A stretch of 64,000 bases of DNA from Mya arenaria (GCF_026914265.1 NC_069125.1:2789556-2853555), one strand, 5' to 3'. Shown: positions 36,701 to 46,961, counted from the first letter of the stretch. Notes: a model not told the origin generated them from the sequence alone. A program made the numbers and translations.

Positions 36701-39700
36701 CCTAGAGTGGCAAGTGTTTTCGCTTATGGACATCAAAAAAACTTTGTAGAAATGAGAGCAAGAATTGTTCTTGAATTGATAAAGAACCAAGATAAATATT
36801 TGTTAGATGAATATCTTCAAGATGGCAATCAACCCATGCATATTGCCAAAAGGTATGCCATGTATTCTGACAACTACAATGGGGAAAAGCTAACTGATTG
36901 CGCAATTAGAAAATTGTTTGAGAATGAAGTGCTCAACATCAGAAGAGGTGGTGTGTATATGGGCATTTGGCAAATTGCAGCTTTGGCAAATGTACTTTCT
37001 CGGCCTGTATATTCTGTATATCCTACACATGGTGGACATACAGTAAGATCAGATCTTAACAGGACCTTCCATCCTTTTAACCCTTCAGCACTTGCACCTG
37101 TCTATGTGATGTGGACAAACTTAAATGGGGACCATCTTCATGCAATAAACTGGCATCCAAATCACTTTGTCGCCCTGCTCCCGACTTTTGTTGGTGAATC
37201 TGAAGGACTCATGGAATCTAATGTTGCAGACAACAGTGTATTAGGCATCATTGAAGACTTTAATGAAGTTGACGATGACTGGACAGCTGATGAAGTACTA
37301 GATAACAGTTTCATTGGTCATTTGCTTGACGATCTGGACCATGATGAGATACTTAGTGATGGAAATGATTTACCCAGTTTGGTTAGTTTTTTTTACCAGG
37401 CATGTTTCAAAAGCTCGTTTAGAGTTTTAAGTTGTCTGACCTTTTACAAATTTTGTTTGTCTTTGAGCAAGAAAATTTACTTGCATCAATTAGTACTGGT
37501 TTAACCCAGAAAGCAAAGAGCGATTTAAGTGTTTGGCTTCAATTACAATTGAAGTTAAATGTAACAGGTTCAAAGTTATACAGCGGTGGTTTGTTGCATT
37601 TCAAAGTTTGAATATGTTTAAATGTACATATATATTCTGTCTAAAGGCGTCAAAAAATAACTCATATTTTTTCTAAATACAATGTACAGCATTAACCCTA
37701 TGCCTGCAGTATATATCATATGGACATTGAATTATAAATAAGATATATCTGTCAGTATTGTATGTATACATTTAGAAAAATTGGATTGAAAAAGTAACAA
37801 CAATGGTTTGTGTAACTGACAGTTTATTTTGAAATTATAGCTAGCTGAGACTAACAATATTTTGGATGGACAAATGCAGTCACCCAGTGTGGAGACAGAA
37901 CAGAGACCATCCATTGACGAGATAGAACAGCAGTCACCCAGTGTAGAGGCAGAACAGCAGCCACCCAGTGTCCAGCTCACCAAACTTCCATCCAGGTATA
38001 TACATGTATATATTTACTTATACTTAAGGGACCACGATTTTACACAGTAAGTTCTGAATGCAACAGTAACAAATTAGTATTGATACCTACTAGACTCATT
38101 TCAATGCCCCTTCTTTCTGTGAATATTGAATCTCATTAAATCCAGAGGCAGAGCTGAATATAAATCTATTACTTGAATATTTTTATTAGCTAAGACCTTG
38201 ATAGAATCAAGGTAACATATTTGTATATCATAAGTTTTAGATGGTATATAAAGGACCGTACTCCTTACAAATTTCAGTGAAGAGTCTATGCAGCAGTCAT
38301 TTATTGTCGAGACAGAACAGAGACCATCCAGTGACGAGGCAGAACAGCAGCCATTCAGTGTAGAGGCAGAACAGCAGCCACCCAGTGTTGTGTTGGCACA
38401 GCAGCAACCCAGTGACCAGACCAAACTTCCAGCTAGGTACATATAATTTACTTACACTTTAGGGACCATAGTCTTACGTGCATAATATGTTTGAGTTAAC
38501 CGTAGCTACATGGTCATTTGGAACAGTAATGTAACTTTAATTTTAAAACTGACTGCAGGTATAACACTGGAGATTACATTTTGATCCAGCATGGCCAATC
38601 TTTCATTCCCGCAGTTGTAAGTGTAGAAAATTGTCAATGTTCAGTTACAAATGTTTGCTTGTTTCTGTTACCATATTATTAACTCTTAAAGGTAGCTAGT
38701 TTGATTTTATCTAAAATATTTACCCCTGTAATTTCCTAAATTTAATATGGCTCTTTCTTTATAAAAACTTGTTTTTCAAGTCTGAGTGATTAGATCTTGT
38801 ACAGGCACCCAAATAACTTGTTTAAAACTGGTGATTCTTAACGTGACCCCGTGGGTCAAGTTAGCGATTAAAATTCCGTAAATATTGTTCCAAACATATT
38901 TTTTGAAATGTGGAAGACAACCTACTGAACACGTAGTTGAACTTGAGTTGGAACTGCCTGTCTATTTACATTTTTACATTAATACTAGCACTTATCTCGA
39001 AATACACAGATACAAACCAAATTGAAGTTTCTATTGTGAATCTACGTTCGGTTTACAGACACTAGTAAAATGTGCATTTTGCTAATAATTTTTGCAAACT
39101 TTTTTTGAAAATTGGTTTATATTTGTTATTCTACGTAGAATGTGTATGGATTTAAGCCAGTTTTATAAAATATGACAATTTCCAGTATGAAATCAAACTA
39201 GCTACCTTTTAACAGTTACAAGTGTTTGCTTGTTACTGTAACAAGTTAGTATATTATTATTGTTAGTGTTACAAGATATTATTTCAAATGAGTTATAATA
39301 TATACAGGTGTGTTTATATTGTTTGAATATAAGTATTGATCACTTGCAGGAAACACAACATAGAAGCAAATAAACACGTGAAATGTGTATACATATAAAA
39401 TAAATGAGCAATTTGACTTTTTGTTTACTTGTTCTTGAGATCTGTTTTTTCCATGATTATTTAACTTTTAAAAGTTTATCAGCAGTTTTTCTGTTAAAAA
39501 TAGAATAAATAGAGGATAATTGTTGGTTTTGGTGTAATATCGCGTTATAATTTCGAGTGGGCACCAAAAGTGATATTTGCACAGGTGGTGCAGCCACAAG
39601 TGAAAATAACTACTTTTGGTGTTCACAAGTGAAATTATCTTGATATTACATCAATATTAACAAATTTTCTGTTCAAGTATCAAGCTCTACGTCTGTTGGG

Positions 39701-40296
39701 TTTATTTCAATAAAATATCAAAAAATCGCGGGAAACGTCATCAGAAAGCACCACAAACATGATATCATTATTACGACATCATCATACTTTTTCTGACATT
39801 CAGTAACTATGCTCGGTATACTTTTTGGCGTTAATGTGGGTAACAGAGTTTGACCATTTTTACCGAGTGGACAGTGAATTTATCAGGATGTAATCCACCA
39901 TTATATTTTGATAAACCACCGAAAAACATAAAATAAACTTCTGTATCATATACATGTATATAAACAATACTGATTTTTAAAATATGTTTAGGTGGACAAT
40001 TGGCCATGGGTTCGTTTTTTCACAAAGGCGAGGAAGAATGGTTTTTGGGCTCTGGATGACAAGCTACAGCACACAGTCATTGCAACTGATGTAGTTGATC
40101 TCAAACTTCCTCCACCAGACATAAAAATGTGTGGGACAAGAGTGCTGTATCAATTCCCAGGTACAGTAATATTTAATATAACAGGTCCTTTGCATACATT
40201 GTAGTATGGTATTACCATTTGATAAGTTAACCCAAATTTCAATAGTAAGATAAAAAAAATTATACTGTAACACTTGGGACATGCGGTAACAATCAA

Positions 40297-40355
<59 letters not shown>

Positions 40356-43300
40356 ATGAATAGCAAACATGTAGATAGATATATGTGTTTGTCGTTATTA
40401 TCTTTCTATTATCTTTTTCAGAGTTCATCAAGAAGAAACTGAATCACCTGTAATGTGTCCCAGGCTGAAGCTGCACTTGATTTTGTTGGCTCTATTTCTT
40501 CAGTAATTTGGCATTAAAGTATTGTTCAGAAATCACGTGTGTTTTTTTTGTATAATAACAATGAGCAAATCAAATGAGATTTAATTGAGAAAGCAAATTT
40601 GTAGCAGGATAATATAGATCTGCAAGCACAAAGGTCTAGTTGACAACTATATGATGTGATTAGGGAAAGGTTCTAGGTTACACATAATGGAAAAAGTGTG
40701 CTGCATGAATTGTACATTGCATCTTTTGCTTCTCACTTGAACCCCCAGGTCCACTTAGCACTATGGTTGCCTGGTTAATGACTAATATGGCTAATGTGCA
40801 AAACCACCACCCTTCTAGCTATGTTACAAGCAAGTGAGCATGCTACAGAGAGGTGTTAACAGTCAGAGCTACAGATAAGGGGGTATTGGGGTATATTACC
40901 CAATTATTTTGTTTAAACCCCAATTAATTTTGACGAGAGGGGGTGAAAAAAGTAATTATAATTAAAGTTTAATTAATGAAATAAAACAAAATTGTCAATT
41001 TACCCATTTCCAATTTAAATTCATGAAAACCAAATTAAAATGAATATCAAGGGCTGAATTACCCTATAGACTCAAAACATAATCTGTAGCTCTGAATAGT
41101 CAAAAGGTACATAAATCAAAGTTTACAACATACTGCTATTTACGATCTAGTAGAAAAAGCTACAACAATAAGCAGTTCAAAGATTTATTTTGAATATAGG
41201 ATTCTAACACATGATTAGCAGAGGCAACACACAGCAACAGGTATTTGTGGATACTTTGGAGACACCTTGTGTTTTGTGTTACTAAATAAGCAAACCAACA
41301 TTGATTAATTCAACACTGAGTGAAAAAAGGTATACATGTACAGAAAGATGATTAATGCACACACATATTTTCTCAAATATAAAAAGAACTTATTCTACTT
41401 AGCAGTAGTTCTTGCTAAAATGTAGTCTTGTCCTTCCAAAAAAAGCAACTACCTATATTTCATACAAAACAAAATAACAAGCTGTGCTCTTAACTTCAGG
41501 TGAACATGGGCCCTAGGATATAACCCCACATGAATTATATATACCGACTAACAGTATACTGTTACATAGCATGCGCTTCTAGACGGTGAGGTTATTACAT
41601 TAAATGACACATGAACGTACATAACCAACATTTCAGACGCATACATGTGCAATGTAATATACTGTTAACCAGTCAAAATAAACATCACATATATTTTACA
41701 ATTATATATGCCTACTAGCGACATTCTATCAATCATTATGAATATGACTTAAGACAAAAGTTTGACCCTGGACATACAAATGTATAATACTTACCTTTCA
41801 AAAGAAGCAACATATAATTATTCTGTCAAAACATGACATTAGCAACATACTGTTCCGTCAAAAAATGACATTAGCAACATACTGTTCTGTCAATAAATGA
41901 CATTAGCAACATCTGAAAATGTATGGCATCTTTTTCTGCAAAGACTCTCTGAATATGTTTTTTTATATTCTTTATCCAGTCAATAAGAATAATTTAGGAA
42001 TCCATGAAATATTATATTATTTTCAGTCCATGCTTGCTTTTTCCCAGTTTTTACTTGTTGCTAATGTCACAATAGTCTGTCAAAACTTCCGTCATATTGT
42101 GACATTAGCAACTTCAAATTTAAAAGTTATAAAAAATACATTTTAAATAAAGATTGTGTTTTTTGTAAATTATTTTGCTATTCATATGATCATTTTCCAC
42201 CAACATGCAAAGAATCAGTAATAAAAAATGACTCTGAATTATTGATATACCATGGGAGTTGTTGGTGCACTTTTTTTTGGAAGATGTCTTATATCAATCA
42301 CTCTCCGCGTCTCGTTTGCACGATTTTACTCGAGAATGTGGTCTTATGAGGTGGGGGATGCCGGAGTTCCTGAAGAAAACCCACTTGACCGAGTTAGTTT
42401 AAACTTTATTTAATTTTACAACGATTGTCCGAGTTGGTGACCACAAACCAAACTAGCATGCGCCTAGGCCGGGAATTGCCTATGTGAGAAGCCAGTGCGT
42501 TGACCACTGCGCTAACCGGACAACAATGCCTGAACAATAATGTGTTAAAACAACCAGAAAAGACAATAGAATGAGTACACTAACCATTCAATACAAAAAC
42601 GTTTTTGGGATCAAATTCCTTAACAACAAGAATTTTATTTTCACAGTAGGAAAAATGCATATGTTTTTACAGCAGCCGGAACCAGTGCTGGCGCGTCATT
42701 ACACTCAGGGATGCTGTCTGTCTTCACCTGCGTAGCGCTGGGGTTGATGGTTGGAGCTAAACTGAGCAGGCATGCAGGTAATGTCTCTTAATATTGCCAT
42801 ACGTTCAAAAATGCCAAAATCTCAGTTGGAACTTATTATAAAACATCTTCATTATGGAGCGAGCGGATCCATCCCTGTCAGTTTATAAGACAGCACAATA
42901 TATTCTAACTGACTTTAGAATACAACCTTCATTTTAAGCTAATGAAATTACAGGTAGGCAGTCATTAAGTCCAAGACTAAATCTATAAGAGAATTTCACC
43001 TTTTGGGCGTGTTTCAAGGTCCGCCAACTGTCACTAATCCATAGACACTCACTGCGTCAGATTTTGCGTCACCAACGGGGAATCTATGAGTAAATAATGT
43101 TTACAGGCAGTGAGGTGACCTGAAGTAAATTCTTAATGATTAAGCAGCGCCCGTTCACTATGTTCACTCCGCCCATTCTTATTCATTAAGAATTTACTTC
43201 ATGTCATCTAGTTTATTACGATTGCTCAATTTTAACGTGTGTTTTGCAGACGGGGAACTAAAATTTAACATCATGGGCCCGATTGTTCAGATCTTTGCTA

Positions 43301-44910
43301 AAGTTACAGGGATGTGATTTGTCCGCGGATTCGCGGAATTCCGCGGATCTAATGGCACCAGGGACCCCCCCCCCCCCAAAAAAAAAAAAAATAAAAAATA
43401 ATAATAAAATAATGATAAATAAATAAATAAATAAATAAATATATTTTTAGCTGATTTAAAAAGTTTATAGAGTGCTTTTGATTGTAAGTTTTGATGTTCC
43501 AGTTTGTTTCAAATTTATACTCAGAAGAACTTTCAAAGGAGCTTCTAAAAAACCAGTTTTTCTTATACGGCTGTGTGCTTTTGACCCCAAAAGTACCCCC
43601 GAGAACCCATGGCCTAAATGGTTTCAGCCCTCCAGTTGCCAGGTCAATCACGTCCCTGAGTTAACAACGGGATTCACGACATCGTTGTTAACTTTTAAAG
43701 ATGAACTATTTGGCGATGTGCTCATATATTTAAATAAAACAAGTACAGCTGAAACAGTTGTCTCACCTCTTGTAAGGAATACTGCAGATCATAAGTGTAT
43801 CTGTGAAACTTACAGAGCAATAGTGACTTGAAAGTTAACAACGATGACGCCTTTGACGTGAACAACGATGACGCCTTTGACGTGAACAACGATGTCGCCT
43901 TTGACGTGAACAACGATGACGCCTTTGACGTGAACAACGAAGACGCCTTTGACGTGAACAACGATGACGCCTTTGACGTGAACAACGAAGACGCCTTTGA
44001 CGTGAACAACGATGACGCCTTTGACGTGAACAACGATGACGCCTTTGACGTGAACAACGATGACGCCTTTGACGTGAACAACGTTGTTTACTTTAACAAA
44101 GTTCTGAACAATCGGCCTCATGTCTGTTTAAACGCGGGTCACAAACGTTGGACGCTAATGTCGATAGGCGAGTTCATTACTGAGCTGGAAACGTCAGTTA
44201 TGTAATATTCAAAACACATATTGTAAACTCTATACTTTATAAGAAGGCGGTGGTCAAAATAAGCAAAAGACCGCAAGCCCTGCACTGGTTAAACGCTTTT
44301 CGGGCTCGCTCAAATTCTGGATTTTATATAGCAGGGCTTGTTAAGAATGTTCATGCTAAGCACTTGTGTTGGAACTCGGGCTTGTACACCCAAAGTCTAA
44401 TTTCGATGACTGAGAATGTCGGGTCGAGCAAAATGAGAAAGCCCTATTCTTAGTCATTAAGCTTTTACAAAATAGGTTTTTAGTAGACGGGTAATAAAAT
44501 TATGACGTAGAACCAAATTATGACGTCATTGGTGTTAAATCTTTGTACTTATTGAGGGCCAATAGGCGACATCATTTGGTTGAAATGGAGGTTCTTATCT
44601 AAAACATGTTTACATTGTGTAGTTTCTGCATTAATGTGAGAACATTTATTTCTTCCAGTCAAGAAATGTGTATGAATGAACATAACAATTGAGTTCATAC
44701 AAGAGTATTAAACGTTATGACTGTGATGCAAGCTAGTAGCATTGACAAGTTCAGCTATGTTTAAATTTTTTAAGGTGAACTGTTCTATTAATTTGCCTCG
44801 TGCTGGCCTGTTCATCTGAAAGTTGATATCATATTCTGTATTTGTTTGTTAGCGTTTCAAATGGAGATTGAATTGTGTTTTCTATTTCAGGGTATAAATT
44901 TGCAGACTGA
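24719..44910 (+). CDS. Membrane protein alternating EB/EGF-like modules and hydrophobic exons
   Basis: Seven exons: 24719-24806 (signal peptide, RLWIIACFAVFYMLSC), 26762-26899 (EB-a), 29375-29488 (hydrophobic a), 30363-30446 (hydrophobic), 31205-31327 (EB-b), 42673-42777 (hydrophobic b) and 44891-44910 (GYKFAD, stop). The sum is 672 nt (223 residues), and every internal junction is phase 1. EB-a has CDEDTVC and CICDDGY; EB-b has CLGDDTC and CTCIEGYE. Hydrophobic exons a and b are paralogous (SVFTCIALGF against SVFTCVALGL), and 30363 and 44891 both begin GY, so the locus is a duplicated EB-hydrophobic-GY unit. It may be one multi-pass protein or two alternatively spliced single-anchor proteins sharing one signal exon; the 30363 exon can also read through to a stop at 30493. 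The modules should face outside the cell; ligand unknown. Confidence 0.62.
25152..25521. mobile_element. Non-autonomous TIR element, copy 2 (TTA target duplication)
   Basis: It has the same TGCACCAGTCAATT end as copy 1, and the right end is duplicated (two successive TGGTTACAATTGACTGG segments). TTA flanks at 25149-25151 and 25522-25524. The interior is GC-rich. It lies in intron 1 of the second EB-module gene. Confidence 0.75.
25530..26760. other. Intron 1 remainder, no feature seen
   Basis: AT-rich, with a short palindrome near 26510-26560 (TTTTATATACTAATA and CACTAGTATTTAAAAC). No exon-like segment until the acceptor at 26761. Confidence 0.35.
26762..26899 (+). CDS. EB/EGF-like module exon a
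   Basis: Acceptor TTTTATATAAAAG, 46 codons with six cysteines, donor GGAGGTAAGT. The module has the same C-x5-C...C-x-C spacing as those at 1.5-3.8 kb and at 31205, marking a common family. Confidence 0.7.
27040..28425. repeat. 41-bp minisatellite carrying 5' splice-site consensus
   Basis: Tandem 40-41-bp units containing TTTGGAATCAGTAAGAGAAA, GGGAGGT(A/C/G)AGTG and TAGCGAGG. About 25-30 copies, tightest between 27395 and 28080 and diverging outward. The GGGAGGTAAGTnTAGCGAG part matches the exon-intron border of the exon ending at 26899. A half foldback element (27190-27388) interrupts the proximal part. Confidence 0.92.
28430..29374. other. Intron 2 remainder, no feature seen
   Basis: No tandem or inverted repeat and no splice-bounded frame recognised before the exon at 29375. 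Confidence 0.35.
30164..30310. repeat. Half copy of a CACGTG-containing MITE with (GT)n expansion
   Basis: It begins CAGTGTGTG, expands into a GT/GC dinucleotide run, then continues ATCACGTGATAAATTACGTC and GTCGGAAGGCAACATTTTGC. This matches one arm of the complete element at 47463-47942. Confidence 0.75.
31205..31327 (+). CDS. EB/EGF-like module exon b
   Basis: Acceptor TTATTGTCATTTTAG, 41 codons with six cysteines (HECLGDDTC, CTCIEGYEAV), donor GGAGGTAAGTT in phase 1. It is the last host exon before the 10.5-kb transposon. Confidence 0.7.
32380..32520 (+). promoter_or_regulatory. Probable promoter and 5' untranslated exon of the transposon gene
   Basis: A GC-richer island in an AT-rich element ends in a clean donor (GCG, then GTAAGTTTAC at 32521). 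The only good partner is the acceptor TGTATTTCCAG at 34021-34031, eight bases before the long frame's ATG. It implies a 1.5-kb 5' UTR intron. No TATA box was recognised. Confidence 0.4.
32700..32985. repeat. About 33-bp imperfect tandem array with GTCAT...TTGACGGAC cores
   Basis: Eight imperfect units each pair CGTCAT with TTGACGGAC or GGACAGAC, making a small interrupted palindrome. It lies in the 5' intron of the transposon. The same TTGACGGA/TCCGTCAA word recurs at both element ends. Confidence 0.7.
33430..33612. repeat. 33-bp tandem array of a CGGCACGACGGTCGTGCCG palindrome
   Basis: Six units, each containing a perfect or decayed CACGACGGTCGTG inverted repeat separated by AT-rich spacer. 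It is inside the transposon and upstream of its coding exon. Confidence 0.75.
34040..40453 (+). CDS. DDE-like transposase fused to an OTU cysteine protease and C-terminal module
   Basis: Coding exons: 34040-37381, 37841-37995, 38278-38436, 38559-38616, 39992-40160 and 40422-40453; about 1,300 residues. Order: Lys/Arg-rich DNA-binding-like N-terminus (1-150); basic linker; cysteine clusters (REFCCCSYC near 355, CINGTCKKC near 400); DDE-like core with SEDNNHD near 555, SDGCSSQYK near 590 and HGKGDCDGETG near 627; CFCKNC near 725; a repeated acidic linker (ESAPLQDQ, PEIAPLKDQ); OTU protease at about 870-1050 with GDGNCLPR holding the catalytic Cys and NHFVALLP holding the catalytic His. Exons 2 and 3 are duplicates of a Gln/Glu/Ser-Val repeat (PSVEAEQQPPSV). 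The last three exons encode a small module (GDYILIQHGQ, WPWVRFFTKARKNGFWALD) like the chromatin-reader-type ends of related element proteins. The 3.3-kb first exon has no stop or frameshift, so the copy may be recent or active. Confidence 0.8.
36649..37190 (+). CDS. OTU cysteine-protease domain within the transposon protein
   Basis: The segment reads from DIVDLYPSTIYGDGNCL, with Cys in the D-G-N-C box, through RRGGVYMGIWQIAALANVL to NWHPNHFVALLP, with the His that completes the catalytic site. Length and order fit an OTU fold. OTU domains occur in several mobile elements; whether this one removes ubiquitin is unknown. Confidence 0.75.
39528..39660. repeat. Imperfect foldback repeat in a transposon intron
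   Basis: TTGGTGTAATATC...GGGCACCAAAAGTGATATTT is mirrored by ACTTTTGGTGTTCACAAGTG...GATATTACATCAA. It looks like a short palindromic element that inserted into the larger transposon. Confidence 0.5.
40297..40345. repeat. (TA)n microsatellite
   Basis: About 24 TA units in the last intron of the transposon gene. Confidence 0.95.
40513..40518 (+). terminator. Poly(A) signal of the transposon gene
   Basis: ATTAAA, the commonest variant hexamer, 60 bases after the stop at 40453. Confidence 0.4.
40520..41815. other. Transposon 3' non-coding region
   Basis: No open frame of note. The stretch from 41460 to 41815 is AT-rich, preceding the repeated subterminal motif. Confidence 0.4.
41816..42120. 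repeat. Subterminal repeats, (C/T)CGTCAAAAAATGACATTAGCAAC
   Basis: TGACATTAGCAAC recurs at about 41835, 41868, 41899 and 42100 and inverted near 42058. Each is preceded by T(C/T)(C/T)GTCAA. They lie inside the right end of the transposon and share the TCCGTCAA word with its left end; probably transposase-binding sites. Confidence 0.75.
42300..42524 (-). mobile_element. tRNA-derived SINE, copy 2
   Basis: Reading the - strand, the head GTCCGGTTAGCGCAGTGGTC and GGCTTCTCACATAGGC leads to ACAATCGTTGTAAAAT, AAGTGGGTTTTCTTCAGGAA and AAGACCACATTCTCGAG. It lies only a few bases outside the right end of the 10.5-kb transposon. Confidence 0.75.
42673..42777 (+). CDS. Hydrophobic exon b of the second EB-module gene
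   Basis: Acceptor TGTTTTTACAG, 35 codons, donor GTAATG. Its LSVFTCVALGLMVGA matches WSVFTCIALGFMRGV of the exon at 29375, showing intragenic duplication. It probably forms a membrane segment or GPI signal close to the C-terminus. Confidence 0.65.
43127..43208. repeat. Short foldback repeat
   Basis: GAAGTAAATTCTTAATGA and its exact complement TCATTAAGAATTTACTTC flank about 40 bases; TGAC/GTCA extend the arms imperfectly. Confidence 0.75.
43367..43443. repeat. Poly-C, poly-A and (ATAA)n run
   Basis: Nine or more C residues, a run of A residues, then AATAAATAAATAA units. Low complexity. Confidence 0.9.
43838..44080. repeat. 24-bp minisatellite, about ten units
   Basis: Unit GTGAACAACGATGACGCC plus TTTGAC, nearly identical throughout. 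Because 24 is a multiple of three, several frames stay open on both strands (for example DAFDVNND). I find no splice or start evidence that any is translated. Confidence 0.95.
44891..44910 (+). CDS. Terminal exon of the second EB-module gene
   Basis: The acceptor TTTCTATTTCAG leads, in phase 1, to GYKFAD and TGA. AATAAA follows at 45050-45055. The GY start parallels the exon at 30363. Confidence 0.5.
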
Positions 44911-45049
44911 CAATGAATACAGCATAACAGTTTAAAAAAAATGGGCATTGGCAAGAAGAAGAAAGCTGAAAATGAAATTTGTTTTGTTGATAACCAAATT
45001 AAAGTTTTTAACTCACGTTAAATGTTTGTTTACTGTAAAACGGTAGAAG

Positions 45050-45055
45050 AATAAA
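45050..45055 (+). terminator. Poly(A) signal of the second EB-module gene
   Basis: AATAAA, 140 bases after the stop at 44910, with T-rich sequence beyond. Confidence 0.4.
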
Positions 45056-45514
45056 AGTATCGATCATGTGTTTCCGGATCGGATCGAAAATTCCGACCCG
45101 AGGGCACGTGCGTAGTCGGAAAAACATGATGGCTATTTTTTCTTGCATATCTAAAATTATCAATTTGTGGAAAAAATGACAAGAAAACGCCATTTCATTC
45201 ATTTCACCAAAATACGCGTGCGACGTTTTTTTACTGATAATGTACTTTTCATAAACCATAAAATAAAAAAGAAAAAAGATGTGACTCGTTGTTGCGCGTG
45301 ACTCATCTAACATGGGGGTGTAAGACGGTTTTTCCAGCACTGGTCACAAAGAAAACAACAAATTTTTATAGAGCAGTATGTATTGTTTCCCATCAACCAT
45401 GACTATGAGTAACATCACCATGGGCGTCGTTGCCGACATCATCACCGTCGCCTACACAACCTTCCTCGGAAACAATCATCTCCCGATTCAACATTACCAT
45501 CGCGATGATTATCA

Positions 45515-45835
45515 TTACTAATGTCGTCGTCACCGACACTATGACTGTCGCCTACAGAATTGTCGTCGTTACCGACACTTTGACCGTCGCCTACAGAAAT
45601 GTCGTCGTCAACGACACTATGTCCGTCGCCAACAGAAATGTCGTCGTCACCGACACTATGTCCGTCGCTACAGAAATGTTGCCGTCAACGACACTATGTC
45701 CGTCGCCTACAGAAATGTCGTCGTCAACGACACTATGTCCGTCACCAACAGAAATGTCGTCGTCACCGACACTATGTCCGTCGCTACAGAAATGTCGTCG
45801 TCACCGACACTATGTCCGTCACCTACAGAACACCA
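45515..45835. repeat. 39-bp minisatellite, about eight units
   Basis: Units read ACAGAAATGTCGTCGTCA(A/C), CGACACTATG, TCCGTCGCC. Some units are 36 bp. Frames stay open because of the period; no evidence of expression. Confidence 0.92.
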
Positions 45836-45971
45836 CCATCGCGATCATACCAAACTATATCCACCTGAATCATACTTTGCGTTTATGTGGTTAAGTGAGT
45901 TGAGACTGAGGCTGAGATCTGGCTTGAGTATTTTTGTGATTTTGGGACCTGGTCGTCAATACGTACTTAAA

Positions 45972-46180
45972 AGGTGACGGTATTGAGCGTATGGACTGAC
46001 CATCCCGATCGCCCGACTTAACCCCAATAGAGCAAGCATGGGACATACTCCATAGACCGATTAGTTCGAGACCCTTCCCTCCTCAGACACAGGAAGCTCT
46101 GTCACAGGCATTTAATGAGGAGTGGGCACGGGTCCGCCGTCCACAGATTAGGAAGTCGATTCGCAGGTTCCGATCTTAGA
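45972..46180 (+). pseudogene. Tc1/mariner transposase C-terminal relic
   Basis: The frame reads DGIERMD, stop, PSRSPDLNPIEQAWDIL and continues to EEWARVRRPQIRKSI before a terminal stop. SPDLNPIE is the Tc1/mariner signature holding the last catalytic acidic residue. The conserved Trp before PSRSPDLNP has become TGA, and no N-terminal part is present upstream, where a minisatellite lies instead. Inactive fragment. Confidence 0.85.
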
Positions 46181-46189
46181 TGCTCGTGG

Positions 46190-46958
46190 TGAACACACAC
46201 GGCATAAACATTTGGTGGTGTATGCTGGTTGCTGGTGAAAGTGTTGTGATTTTTACACACCCATTTTACGTGTAATTAATCAATTGTTAAGATAGATATC
46301 GAACGCAGATCTCTTTGATATTTATTTGATGTCATTTTCTATTGCGAACCTTCACAATTGTTTATAAGAGATAATAAATTATCATCCGTTTGATCGATGT
46401 CCATAAACAATCTAAAAACAAAGGCTTATTCAGTTTGCGGTCCTTAACTTGTTTTGAGGAGTATTTTTCAAAAGCATTTTTTTAGTCACAGAATATTGCT
46501 ATGAAATACATATTTTATTACATAAACCTACACGTGTGACTTGACCTTTGAGATGACGGTTGTACTCGCTACACATCTATCCATGTTGAAGTATAATCCT
46601 GTGAAGTTTGGTCGAAATTCGAATGAAATTGAGTAGGTCACAGCTTAGACACTATAGTACCGGCCTGATCAACATACTGACGGACGGACAAATATTGGTA
46701 TGCATCAAAGAAACAATAAAAGTTGCAGTATATTATTTGCGTATAAAGTATGTTTTGTTAACAAAACATTACGACTGTGTCTGCCAACAGATTACATGTA
46801 CATTCGATTAACAGGTTACATTATTGAAAGTGTTTCCTTTGCTTTCGTATAGACATCAACTCCCATACCTGAACGACTTTTAATAGGCGGAGCTTGTTAG
46901 TTCAGTAAATAGGATGTATTACAAAGCTATTAACGTATAATGCACGCTAGATATTGAC
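46190..46958. other. Spacer, no feature seen
   Basis: No splice-bounded frame, no repeat array. Confidence 0.35.
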
Positions 46959-46961
46959 AAC

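Larger units (their letters stand above)
31752..42288 (+). mobile_element. 10.5-kb autonomous-type DNA transposon (DDE-like plus OTU), TTAT target duplication
   Basis: The left end GGCATCTTCCAAAAAAAAGT extended by GCACC is the inverted complement of the right end ...GTGCACTTTTTTTTGGAAGA followed by TGTC (one mismatch). TTAT repeats directly outside both ends (31748-31751 and 42289-42292). The interior holds one multi-exon + strand gene, subterminal repeats of a TTGACGGA-type motif at both ends and a GC-richer promoter-like region at 32380-32520. It occupies intron 5 of the second EB-module gene, in the same orientation. The superfamily cannot be assigned from what I can see; the 4-bp TTAT duplication and OTU domain are the distinguishing features. 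Confidence 0.85.
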
